From assembly GCA_035758825.1 (NCBI GenBank), contig DASTWA010000002.1, forward strand, positions 186,001 to 250,000: DNA of 64,000 bases, written 5' to 3'. Numbering within the stretch: position 1 is the stretch's first letter; each line of letters starts with the position of its first letter. The notes under the pieces are model-generated. The model had not been told where the DNA came from and did no database searches. It was given only the letters and a program-made list of their open reading frames with translations. The position numbers and the translations under genes are program-made. Source of the stretch: JARIHD01 sp035758825. GTDB taxonomy: Bacteria > Patescibacteriota > Saccharimonadia > Saccharimonadales > UBA4665. Below, piece by piece: positions 42,341 through 50,096 of this stretch.

Positions 42341-43145
42341 TTACTTCTATCCTTTGCTCTGCCCGACGCCATACCCAATTACAAAAAAGCACTGTCATTA
42401 CTGTCCAGAACAACGAAGATACGATGGTAGGAAATAAATACCTCGCCATGCCGGGGTTGAACAACTGAGTAGACGCCGCATACACGCCGAATGGCGAGTA
42501 GCGTACGGCGTCCTGCACGGCTTGGGGCAACAACGCAATCGGCACGAATGCACCGCCAAAAATCAGGATAATTTTGTCGACGAGCCGAAAGGTCGGCTGA
42601 GCGTCATTCAGCCAGAACGCCGTCAAACCGACCGCCAAAAACAGCGCACTGCTCGCCACAATGGCCAGAACTATGATCAATAGGTACCCAATGACAAACG
42701 CGGGAGTTATAAAGCCCAAATCAGGCGCCCCGACAACGATCAGCAGCGTAATCACAAAAGCCGCCATAAGCAGACCTGTCTCCAGCAAATTTTTGCCCAG
42801 CTGAACGCAAACCTTTGTCAGGCGCCAGTCGAGCGGCTTGATGAGTGCCACTTCGACAGCCCCGCTCTTTACCTCGCGGTCAACCAGCTTAAACACATTC
42901 CGCATTCCTAGGCCGATAATAAGCGCAAAGTACAGGCCGATGCTCCAGAGGGCGTTGGCGTACGGAAGACCCGGGGCGTCACCCGTTACCGCCTCGTAAG
43001 CGACTTTATAAATCGCCGCCAATAAAATCATCCTAATAACGCCGAGCGCAATAGAGCCGGCAATACGCGTCGGGTTAGCTCGGTCTTCGCGGGCGCTCAT
43101 GACCAATACTTTCCAGTAGGCAGGCACGTGCTTAAAGCGGCCCAT
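42330..43145 (-). CDS. ABC-2 type permease (first subunit)
   Basis: 271 residues, six predicted membrane helices; resembles COG4587 permeases. Contains VDREVKSGAVEVALIKPLDWRLTK between helices, a typical cytoplasmic coupling region for this family. Directly downstream of the ATPase gene (1-nt gap) and overlapping the second permease. It should form a heterodimeric channel with it. Confidence 0.86.
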   Translation of the reverse strand: MGRFKHVPAYWKVLVMSAREDRANPTRIAGSIALGVIRMILLAAIYKVAYEAVTGDAPGLPYANALWSIGLYFALIIGLGMRNVFKLVDREVKSGAVEVALIKPLDWRLTKVCVQLGKNLLETGLLMAAFVITLLIVVGAPDLGFITPAFVIGYLLIIVLAIVASSALFLAVGLTAFWLNDAQPTFRLVDKIILIFGGAFVPIALLPQAVQDAVRYSPFGVYAASTQLFNPGMARYLFPTIVSSLFWTVMTVLFCNWVWRRAEQRIEVNGG

Positions 43146-43146
43146 A

Positions 43147-44118
43147 TCATTTTGCCTTCGTATATAGTTCGTGAATGATGTCTTCCAGCGGCGTGTCTTC
43201 GATGGTCAGGTCGGCGATCTCGACTTTGTGGAGCAGGCCGGCCAGGAATTTCTTGAGTGGCACTTTGGACACGTCTACCTCAAATACCCAGCGGCCTTTG
43301 TGAGATTTGCCGTCAATGCCATACACTTGCAGTGCACTCGGGGCCATACCATCCACAGCAACGCTGACGAGCTTGTTCTGAAGATAGCTCTTCTTTAGGT
43401 CGGCCGTTTTGGCGTCCAAAACGATCTGCCCATGGTTTACGATCATGGTGCGCTCGCAGACTTCCTCGATGTCGCCCACATCGTGGCTGGTCAAAAACAC
43501 CGTCGTCCCCTGCTCTTTGTTTACTGTTTTGATCGTTTCGCGTAGTGACCGTTTGGCGACAATATCCAGACCGATTGTCGGTTCGTCCAAAAAAATAATG
43601 TCCGGATTATGGATCAGCGCATTAGCGACTTCGGCCCGCATACGCTGGCCCAGCGAAAGCTTTCGGACGGGCTGATCAATAAAATCGCCCAGTCCGAACT
43701 GTTCGATTAATAGGCTGATACGCTGCTGCGCGACAGCATCGGGTACCTGGTACATTTTGGCGCTCAGCTCAAAACTGTCGGTCAGCGGCAGATTAAAAAC
43801 CAGTTGTGACCGCTGTCCAAATACCGTCCCAATCCGCATAGCCAGCTCACGGCGCTGCTTGAGCGGTACGTAGCCCAGAACCTCAACCTGTCCATTGCTG
43901 GGTTGCAGGATTCCGCTCAACATCTTGATGGTAGTACTCTTGCCGGCGCCATTCGGGCCAATAAAAGCCACTGTTTCGCCGCGTTTAACCGTAAAGCTTA
44001 CCTCGTGGACGGCCTTAACTTCTTTTTTCTCGGGCCTAAAGAACCCCCTAAACCCCTTGTGGGCCTTAAAAACAAACCTTTTGGAAACGTTCCTTAAAAT
44101 GATCGCGTCATTGCTCAT
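43147..44118 (-). CDS. ABC transporter ATPase of the ABC-2 exporter
   Basis: 323 residues. Walker A FIGPNGAGKSTT, Q-loop GQRSQL, signature KLSLGQRMR, Walker B DIIFLDEPTIGLD and switch His in LTSHD. The N-terminal FVFKAHKGFRGFFRPEKKEV insertion before the core and the C-terminal regulatory region are typical of COG4586 ATPases that pair with the two permeases downstream. TACAAT lies 11 nt before the ATG (minus). Confidence 0.94.
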   Translation of the reverse strand: MSNDAIILRNVSKRFVFKAHKGFRGFFRPEKKEVKAVHEVSFTVKRGETVAFIGPNGAGKSTTIKMLSGILQPSNGQVEVLGYVPLKQRRELAMRIGTVFGQRSQLVFNLPLTDSFELSAKMYQVPDAVAQQRISLLIEQFGLGDFIDQPVRKLSLGQRMRAEVANALIHNPDIIFLDEPTIGLDIVAKRSLRETIKTVNKEQGTTVFLTSHDVGDIEEVCERTMIVNHGQIVLDAKTADLKKSYLQNKLVSVAVDGMAPSALQVYGIDGKSHKGRWVFEVDVSKVPLKKFLAGLLHKVEIADLTIEDTPLEDIIHELYTKAK

Positions 44119-44142
44119 AAGATATACTTATTGTACTACGGG

Positions 44143-45177
44143 CTATTCGTCTTCGTTGGCACTCGTCGGCTTAATCGGTCGTTTGGCCTTAATTTCGTAG
44201 CGCATGCCGGTCAGATTGGACTCGACATAATCGTCGTTCAGCAAGTTTACGAACTTCACCAGGTCCTTGGGGTTTTCGATAATGATTGCGCCGGTCTCGT
44301 CGGTCATGAGATCGACACCCAGGCTGTCGCCATGGTCCAAAATATCCTCTTTTTTGAGGTCATCGTTCAATTCCAGTTTCTGGAGTTTGTTAATCAGCTG
44401 CTTGTTGCCCTTTACCATGGTTTGCATGTCTTCGCCCTCGGCAAAAGCCAGCTCGTACTTGGCCAAGATGGCCTCGACCTTCTTTTCGGCAATGCTGTTC
44501 TTTTTGACATCGTACCCAAAGAGCGTGCGCAGCTTTGGTTGGCTAAAGACAAATAAGTCCTGCCCGACGACCAATAACTGATTGTCGGCTGGCACTTTGA
44601 GCGCTACGGCGTCCTCGAATGGCATAAATACTTTGCCGCTGACCATCCAGGCGCCGTCGCCCTTCATCATCTGGGCGCGCGGCAAGGCTTTGATCACGTA
44701 GAACGGTTCGGCCATTGCCGGATGGCTGCAGCGGGCCATAACCGCCTTAATGCGCTTGATGTCATGCTCTTCTTCGACGAACTGCTGAATCTCGTGCTCC
44801 TGGGTGCGGACCCAGTGCATCACTTCGACGAGCTTGTCGACATTTTCCCACCGAGTACGCTGCAAGACATTGTCTTCGGCTTCGGCTTCTTCGAACCCCC
44901 TAACGACTAGGCCTTCAGCGGCGCCGTTCAATACATAGTCCAAGATGTTGGTAATAAACAGTGGCTGCAGCTGCTTTTTGATCTCGTCGGCCAGCTTGGC
45001 GCTGTACATGACGTTGTTTTTGTTGACCAAAAACAGCTCGATCTGCAATTGATCCTTGTACTGGTATAGGTTGTTTGCCCAGGCAAATACGTCCGTCGGG
45101 CTGTACTGCTCTTCCACCACTTCTTCTTGTGCTTGTTCTTTAGTTTCGCTAGGCAGCGAAGCGGCGTCATCGCTCAT
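44143..45177 (-). CDS. DUF4868/KwaB-like protein
   Basis: 344 residues from ATG 45177 (preceded by GAGGG); an upstream TTG at 45195 is less likely. The centre (VALKVPADNQLLVVGQDLFVFSQPKLRTLFGYD) resembles DUF4868, the domain of KwaB from the Kiwa anti-phage system. An acidic N-terminal segment and a C-terminal helical part are extra. No KwaA-like membrane partner is adjacent, so a stand-alone or different function is likely. The family match is by eye and is moderate. Confidence 0.5.
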   Translation of the reverse strand: MSDDAASLPSETKEQAQEEVVEEQYSPTDVFAWANNLYQYKDQLQIELFLVNKNNVMYSAKLADEIKKQLQPLFITNILDYVLNGAAEGLVVRGFEEAEAEDNVLQRTRWENVDKLVEVMHWVRTQEHEIQQFVEEEHDIKRIKAVMARCSHPAMAEPFYVIKALPRAQMMKGDGAWMVSGKVFMPFEDAVALKVPADNQLLVVGQDLFVFSQPKLRTLFGYDVKKNSIAEKKVEAILAKYELAFAEGEDMQTMVKGNKQLINKLQKLELNDDLKKEDILDHGDSLGVDLMTDETGAIIIENPKDLVKFVNLLNDDYVESNLTGMRYEIKAKRPIKPTSANEDE

Positions 45178-45251
45178 GTTGTTTCTAACCCTCAAAATTA
45201 GCGGCTAACCCCAGGGACTAGCCTCTTTTTGTAAATATAACCACCATTCTA

Positions 45252-45680
45252 CTACAGGTCTCCGCCATCCAAAAAACGGCGGCGGGCCTCGTTGGCCCAA
45301 TGGTCAGCTATTTCGTTGCCTTCATCGTTGTTGTGGCCACGCACCCAGATGAGCGTCGCCTTTGATTTGCGGAACAGCGGGCAGACCTCTTTGACGATGT
45401 CCAGATTTTTAATCTCACCGCCGCTCTTCTTCCAGCCTTTAGCCTCCCAGCCAATAGACCATTTGGTAATGACATTGATCCAAAATTCGCTGTCGGTGTA
45501 AATCTCACACTCGGCGCCATCGGCATCCTTGAGCGCTTCGATAATTGCAAAGCCCTCCATGCGGATATTGGTGGTCTCGGCCTCACCGCCCAGCTTGCAG
45601 ACCTGCATTTCCTTGATGACAGCAAACCCGCCATTGCCTGGGTTCGGCTCGCAGCTGCCGTCTGTATAATACGTAATCAC
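45252..45680 (-). CDS. rnhA: Ribonuclease HI
   Basis: 142 residues; cleaves RNA in RNA-DNA hybrids. Catalytic residues: Asp in YYTDGSCEPNPGNGG, Glu in NIRMEGFAI, Asp in IYTDSEFWI and the late His/Asp in VRGHNNDEGNEIAD. The usual TNNRME is TTNIRME here. Start is GTG at 45680, supported by a GGAAGAGGGAAG ribosome site. Confidence 0.94.
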   Translation of the reverse strand: MITYYTDGSCEPNPGNGGFAVIKEMQVCKLGGEAETTNIRMEGFAIIEALKDADGAECEIYTDSEFWINVITKWSIGWEAKGWKKSGGEIKNLDIVKEVCPLFRKSKATLIWVRGHNNDEGNEIADHWANEARRRFLDGGDL

Positions 45681-45714
45681 TCTTCCCTCTTCCTTGCTAT
45701 TTGTCCTAATGATA

Positions 45715-46305
45715 CTAGATGATGCCGGCTTCGGATAACGCTTTGCGTAACTCGTCGGTCGTTGTAAAGCAGTGGCTTCGTATGCCGTAGCTGGTAGCCG
45801 CCTCTACATTATCGAGCGAATCGTCCACAAAGAACCATTCGCCAAACGGTGTGCCCACCCTGTCAGCAAGCGCCTCAAAAATTTCACGCTCGGGCTTTAC
45901 GTGCGCCGTTTCTGATGATGCCAGCACGACATCAAACAAGTGCCCGATGCCGTGATTATCCAAAAAACGTTGCAAAAACGTACGCTCGATATTAGTTAAC
46001 ATGGCGGTCTTGTACCTGCCAGAGACTTTGATCTGTTCTAGCAATGTAACTACATTTGTGTTCAAGCAATCAGTATCGTTAAAGTAATCTCTTATCTGTT
46101 CCGCCGGCAGGCCGGTATCTTGTGAAAACACTTTATAGAACACTTTATCAGATAAATATCCCAGCTCATTCTGCTTGGCCAGATCATAGTAATGCCGCCT
46201 TGGCTGGGGCATAGCGGCCGCATGGTCGTCCAAAAACTGCTTAAAGGCGTCCTGGTAAAGCACGCCAAAACAATCAAACACGACAGTGGTAATCGGCATG
46301 TTCAT
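45715..46305 (-). CDS. HAD-superfamily hydrolase (YihX-like)
   Basis: 196 residues. Motif I VVFDCFGVLY (nucleophile Asp; the +2 residue is Phe, as in YihX-type phosphatases with FDFGNV), motif II AMLTNIE, motif III Lys in HVKPEREIF and motif IV WFFVDDSLDNVEAA. Probably a sugar-phosphate or nucleotide phosphatase. Follows the gene at 46311 by 5 nt, so co-transcribed. Confidence 0.88.
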   Translation of the reverse strand: MNMPITTVVFDCFGVLYQDAFKQFLDDHAAAMPQPRRHYYDLAKQNELGYLSDKVFYKVFSQDTGLPAEQIRDYFNDTDCLNTNVVTLLEQIKVSGRYKTAMLTNIERTFLQRFLDNHGIGHLFDVVLASSETAHVKPEREIFEALADRVGTPFGEWFFVDDSLDNVEAATSYGIRSHCFTTTDELRKALSEAGII

Positions 46306-46310
46306 ACTTG

Positions 46311-46955
46311 TTATTTTAGTTCGGTTCGAAAATCCTGCAACGGCAGGATGGGCTCTTTGGTGCCGCCGAGTTCCAGGATGCCATGACCGTAGCTGATCTC
46401 ATTGTAATTTTCGGGCTGGATTTCATAAATTCCCATTGTTTGCAGCTGGACAGTCTCAGCTTCGGTAAAGCGCCATTTTGCCATCGCCTTGCCATCTTTG
46501 GGGTCAGGCATAGGATATTCTTCGCTTTGCAGCCTTACCTGCTCCTGGCCTTTGACCATATTTACTTCAGCAATCTCTCGCGGCTCAAGATCGCGGCTTA
46601 GCGCAGTCCCGATTTGATATGTAAAAACGCGCAGGTCGTTTCCGTTGACCGGCTGACCAGCCAGTGAGCTATCACGGACGGCCGAAAGCTCAACCAACAA
46701 TCCTACTGGAGTTACGCCGACAAAAATCGGCAAGACTTCCTTGGCCTGCTTGGACTGGTTGTCGTAGTAGGCATTCACTTGATTAAGGACGTCTTCAAAA
46801 AGCTCGACATTCTTGGCATTTTGCAAAAGTTCCTTGGCCTGGGCATGTGGGTCAGCGCCTTTCGCGGTAGCTTTGGCGCGGCCGCTCTTGGGTATAACCG
46901 GTATGGCGGCCGGCTTCATTGATATCTTTGGCACTTTGTGTCGTTTGAATGGCAT
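46311..46955 (-). CDS. Hypothetical protein
   Basis: 214 residues. A basic Pro/Lys/Ala N-terminus (about 1-35) is followed by a globular region with NAKNVELFEDVLNQVNAYY and VLPIFVGVTPVGLLVELS, and an acidic C-terminal part. No membrane helix or known motif. TATAGT lies 6 nt before the ATG, indicating a leaderless start. First gene of a two-gene unit with the HAD hydrolase. Function unknown. Confidence 0.68.
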   Translation of the reverse strand: MPFKRHKVPKISMKPAAIPVIPKSGRAKATAKGADPHAQAKELLQNAKNVELFEDVLNQVNAYYDNQSKQAKEVLPIFVGVTPVGLLVELSAVRDSSLAGQPVNGNDLRVFTYQIGTALSRDLEPREIAEVNMVKGQEQVRLQSEEYPMPDPKDGKAMAKWRFTEAETVQLQTMGIYEIQPENYNEISYGHGILELGGTKEPILPLQDFRTELK

Positions 46956-47136
46956 GATCTCACTATACCATTAGCGCGATCAGTTGGAGCTGCGAAATTC
47001 CTTTAATCGGGCCCACTCGCCTACTCCTTTCGGGCAAAATCCTGTATACTTACAGGCAACGAGTCAGCGACGCCTAATCACTCATGGAGGGGTGCGGGTA
47101 GCTGGAGGGCTCCATAACCTAACCGGAGACCGGAGC

Positions 47137-47634
47137 ATGATCAAGCATCCCATTGCAAAAACCCTAAACGGCACGGACGTATACGTTGACCTTATCCGTT
47201 CTCCAGCTAGTGCAACCATCTCGCAACAGCCTTATATCGTTATTCTCATCAAAGAGATGTTGCGTCATGTATCTCCCAAAGGCCAGCACTCGGTTATAGA
47301 GTTCGACTTCGGCCGCATTATCGGTAGCTGCGACATTGTTAGTACCGGCGCCAAAGACCACATCATGTACGCCAAGCCCATCAACCGCGATACTTTTTAC
47401 CGGTTTGTTCGGCGTCGTCAGCCCGAACAAACAGCGTGCATAACGATCGTCGTCCGCAAAGACGACGAGGGCGATTTTGAGCTGCTTGACACTTGGTTTG
47501 GCAAAGACATGCCAGGCATGCCCGGGGCTAGCAACGAAAATGACGAGAGCAAAGAATTCTGGCAGCACCATGCCATCGTCCTAGAAGGCCACCCCGTACA
47601 AAGTAAAACCCTGACGCTTACTTGTCCGTTCTAG
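47137..47634 (+). CDS. Hypothetical protein
   Basis: 165 residues from ATG 47137, preceded by GGAG (spacing about 9); the open frame to 46984 crosses the promoter TATACT (47045-47050) and is rejected. Contains IVILIKEMLRHVSPKGQHSVIEFDFG and DFELLDTWFGKDMPGMPGA, a compact alpha/beta protein without membrane segments. No family recognised. A single-gene unit divergent from the 46311-46955 gene. Confidence 0.62.
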   Translation: MIKHPIAKTLNGTDVYVDLIRSPASATISQQPYIVILIKEMLRHVSPKGQHSVIEFDFGRIIGSCDIVSTGAKDHIMYAKPINRDTFYRFVRRRQPEQTACITIVVRKDDEGDFELLDTWFGKDMPGMPGASNENDESKEFWQHHAIVLEGHPVQSKTLTLTCPF

Positions 47635-47792
47635 TAAATATTCTCCCAACCAATATTTTGGGTAAAAATACTCATGGGGAGAGACAAACAGACAGAACAA
47701 CACAGAAAACACTGAGAAAAGTCGGCTGAGAGCCGGACATTTCGAGCGGCTCTGTGCTCTTCTCTCTGTTGGTATCCCCTGGATGGCCGATG

Positions 47793-48371
47793 TCAGCCGC
47801 ATTCACTGGCACCAAAGTAGTGGTCGGGCCACATCCTGTCGAGCAAGGTGCGGTAGGCGTCGATCACCTCTTGACCGATGATGAGCTCGTCGGGGATTGG
47901 CGTATCGTCGGGCGCCGTGATGCTGAAAGCCTCATCTCTGAGCTTGTCGATGTAGTCGATGAGCCGTGCGCAGCTCAAGTTAAACGCCGAGTCGTCGACC
48001 AACATTGCGACAAATATCTCTCCTTGCACTTGATTTATCCCGGCAAGCCTAATGCCATACTTCTGGCTAGCATCTTCGAGGATATTGGTCAGAAGCATAC
48101 GACCGCTGAATAGCGGGCCTTGGTCGATTGAACTCCGAAGCCTGGCAAAGTACTTGCTGTTGGCGCCGAAGCCCATAACGTTCGCAACAAAGACCACCAT
48201 GACGGCACGCTGCCAACGCGGCAGGAGATCGGCGTCTTCCCGTGACTGTCCACGGGTCTTGTCGGGCAGGTCTCCGGCCGGAGCCTGGGGCGATCGCCAA
48301 ATTACAAAAATGGTGACTGCCATAACGACCATTACAAATACGAGCAGATGCCCGCCGTTGATGTTACCCAT
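47793..48371 (-). CDS. Hypothetical membrane-anchored protein
   Basis: 192 residues from ATG 48371, chosen for the AAGGGA site 7 nt upstream; ATG 48398 would add nine residues. One N-terminal membrane helix (about 8-26; LLVFVMVVMAVTIFVIW), a Pro/Asp/Arg linker and a soluble domain with PRWQRAVMVVF and IGQEVIDAYRTLLDRMWPD. All Lys codons are AAG, unlike most of the window. Family not recognised. Confidence 0.62.
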   Translation of the reverse strand: MGNINGGHLLVFVMVVMAVTIFVIWRSPQAPAGDLPDKTRGQSREDADLLPRWQRAVMVVFVANVMGFGANSKYFARLRSSIDQGPLFSGRMLLTNILEDASQKYGIRLAGINQVQGEIFVAMLVDDSAFNLSCARLIDYIDKLRDEAFSITAPDDTPIPDELIIGQEVIDAYRTLLDRMWPDHYFGASECG

Positions 48372-48398
48372 AAGGGTTCCCTTCGGATGGATGTGCAT

Positions 48399-48783
48399 TC
48401 TGGTAGCACAAGATGAACAACCAAGGCGGTAAAAGCAAAATATCGCGCTGATCGCTCATCTCGTGTCTGTCTGTTTGTCAACGTGCTTTGGAACATGCAA
48501 AACGCAACTCACAAAACTATACAATTATATCATAATGTGTCAAATAATGCAATACTACCGCAGTGCGGCTTGGCCACGGCGGCAAAATAGCTCTTCTGGG
48601 GATTCTGCCACGACAATCTCCAGTGAATTGTCCTGCCCGAGATGATACACTCTGCTGGACAGGGTCCTCTACAGTTGGGAGGTGGACGCTGCGCTGAAAC
48701 AAATAAAAGATAGGTTTCAGCGCAGCGCGCAAACATCCTCCGGGGATCATTGAGCGCGAGCGGGGCGGATCCGTGGTCAGTAC
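48399..48783. other. Intergenic region with long perfect hairpin
   Basis: 385 nt without a credible gene. At 48688-48726 a 13-bp perfect stem GCTGCGCTGAAAC/GTTTCAGCGCAGC has a 13-nt AT-rich loop. It lies downstream of the Gly/Ser-rich gene (minus) and may act as its transcript end or a processing site, though no U-run follows. ATTATATCATAAT near 48526-48539 could be a -10 region. Confidence 0.4.
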
Positions 48784-49056
48784 TTACTTGTTGTGAACGT
48801 CGGTGTCGTTCCGACTGACAGGTTCGCCAGTCTTGCTGTCGAAGAGATTGCCAGCACTGTCGCTGGCAACCGGGTTCTGCCCCGAACCGCTGTCGTGCAC
48901 CAAGCCGGTGTCCTCGAACCGGTAGCCCTCGTTGGCACCCGTTCCCCAGCTCTCACTAGAGCCGAAGGTGATGTCACTGCTACCGCCGCCGGACGAACCG
49001 GAACCGCCGTCTCCACCGTCGAACAGGCCGCTCAAAAAGTCCAGGATACCTTCCAT
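48784..49056 (-). CDS. Small Gly/Ser-rich protein
   Basis: 90 residues: a short amphipathic start (GILDFLSGLFDGG), a Gly/Ser run, then a polar region with YRFEDTGLVHDSGSGQN and DSAGNLFDSKTGEPV. No signal peptide. AGGGAAG lies before the ATG. It has the GAG/AAG-biased codons of 4772-5548 and 47793-48371. A CRP-box-like palindrome lies 98-115 nt upstream. Function unknown. Confidence 0.55.
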   Translation of the reverse strand: MEGILDFLSGLFDGGDGGSGSSGGGSSDITFGSSESWGTGANEGYRFEDTGLVHDSGSGQNPVASDSAGNLFDSKTGEPVSRNDTDVHNK

Positions 49057-49153
49057 GGCTCTTCCCTTCTAGGCGCCGGAGACCCGCCCCGAACCGCTCG
49101 CACTCTCCCTGAGAAGCTTGCACAGCTATGGTACCAAATAGGGATAATTCGCT

Positions 49154-49171
49154 ATGTGACTAACGTCACAT
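49154..49171. promoter_or_regulatory. CRP/FNR-box-like palindrome
   Basis: ATGTGACTAACGTCACAT is a perfect palindrome matching the CRP pattern TGTGA-N6-TCACA. It lies between the HIT gene end (49189) and the Gly/Ser-rich gene start (49056). On the plus strand TTTTT follows, so a small hairpin terminator is an alternative, but no plus-strand gene precedes it. Confidence 0.45.
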
Positions 49172-49188
49172 TTTTAGCACAAATCTAA

Positions 49189-49644
49189 CTAGGCAAGTTC
49201 GGGTTTAAGCCGATCAATGATGGCCTGAGCCAGTTCGTCGGTCACCCTCATCCAGCGGCCTTTGTCGTAATGGCGTCCGTAATCCGGGTCGGTAAAAATT
49301 TGTCCGTTTATTTCGATGTCATGGTCGTACCGCGGCAGCATGTGCCAGTGCACGTGCGGATTTGCGGGTATTTGCTTAAAGGCGTCATTCATCATACAAA
49401 GCCAGTTGAATGGCCGGCCGCCAAATACTTTGGCGTTGGCTTGCTCCACCTTGCGGACGATCTCTTTAAAATCGCTCCATTCCTCATCGGTCAGCTCGCC
49501 AAGGCTGCCCTTATGGACACGCAACGGGATAAACAACCTTCCCACATATGCCTGGTCATACGACAAAATCACCCGCCAGTATTCCGTCTGGAATAACAAG
49601 CGGCTTCCGTCGTTATCTACTTCTTCACATACATGGCAGTTCAT
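49189..49644 (-). CDS. HIT-family hydrolase
   Basis: 151 residues with the histidine triad HVHWHMLPRY (about residue 96-105) and an N-terminal CHVCEEV motif suggesting a metal or structural Cys pair. HIT proteins hydrolyse or transfer nucleotidyl groups; here perhaps a diadenosine tetraphosphate or adenylyl-type substrate. A single gene on minus before the DUF167 gene region. Confidence 0.88.
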   Translation of the reverse strand: MNCHVCEEVDNDGSRLLFQTEYWRVILSYDQAYVGRLFIPLRVHKGSLGELTDEEWSDFKEIVRKVEQANAKVFGGRPFNWLCMMNDAFKQIPANPHVHWHMLPRYDHDIEINGQIFTDPDYGRHYDKGRWMRVTDELAQAIIDRLKPELA

Positions 49645-49699
49645 ACGTACAGACGACCCCTTAGACTTTTCTTTATACCTTCATTATACATAGAGGCAT

Positions 49700-49921
49700 T
49701 TAGGCCGCAACTCGCACGACTTTGGTCCGCGAGGTATGTCCTCGAACAATTTCAATGCGGGACTTTGCGACGCCAAAATATTCGGCCAAAAGCTCGATCA
49801 CCGCCTGGTTTGCCCTGCCGTCCACCGCCCGTTCGCGGACATATACCGTAAAGCCGGCATCAGTTTGCTCAACAAGCGGACCTTTCTTACTGCCAGGCTT
49901 TACGTGGACGGTGTATTGCAT
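49700..49921 (-). CDS. DUF167/YggU-family protein
   Basis: 73 residues: VHVKPGSKKGPLVE, VYVRERAVDGRANQAVIELLAEYFGVAKSRIEIVRGHTSRTKVVRV-type family core (ERAVDGRANQAV; GHTSRTK). Widespread small protein of unknown function. AAGG precedes the ATG. Confidence 0.9.
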   Translation of the reverse strand: MQYTVHVKPGSKKGPLVEQTDAGFTVYVRERAVDGRANQAVIELLAEYFGVAKSRIEIVRGHTSRTKVVRVAA

Positions 49922-50038
49922 GTTAACCTTGGGACTTTACGGCGGCCGCAAAGCTTCTTTCATTAAGTTTATAGGCAACAAAATGCCTTAAAGCGTTACT
50001 TCTATCGTCATTTTAGCAAATACTTGTTCTGCCCATAC

Positions 50039-50076
50039 AAAAAGCCCCAACTTTACACCTAGATGGTTGGGGCTTT
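50039..50076 (-). terminator. Intrinsic terminator of glyQS
   Basis: GC-rich 11-bp stem AAAGCCCCAAC/GTTGGGGCTTT with a TTTTT tail on the minus strand, 21 nt after the glycyl-tRNA synthetase stop. Confidence 0.85.
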
Positions 50077-50096
50077 CCGCTGTTCCATACAGTCTT

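Noticed and set aside
44143..45680. A complete Kiwa-type defence operon
   Set aside because: No KwaA-like multi-pass membrane protein is next to the DUF4868-like gene; the neighbours are RNase H and an ABC exporter.
47581..47802. 73-codon minus ORF between convergent genes
   Set aside because: Shadow of the 3' end of the plus gene and spacer, with no start signal; the spacer mainly holds a GAGCCG/CGGCTC hairpin.
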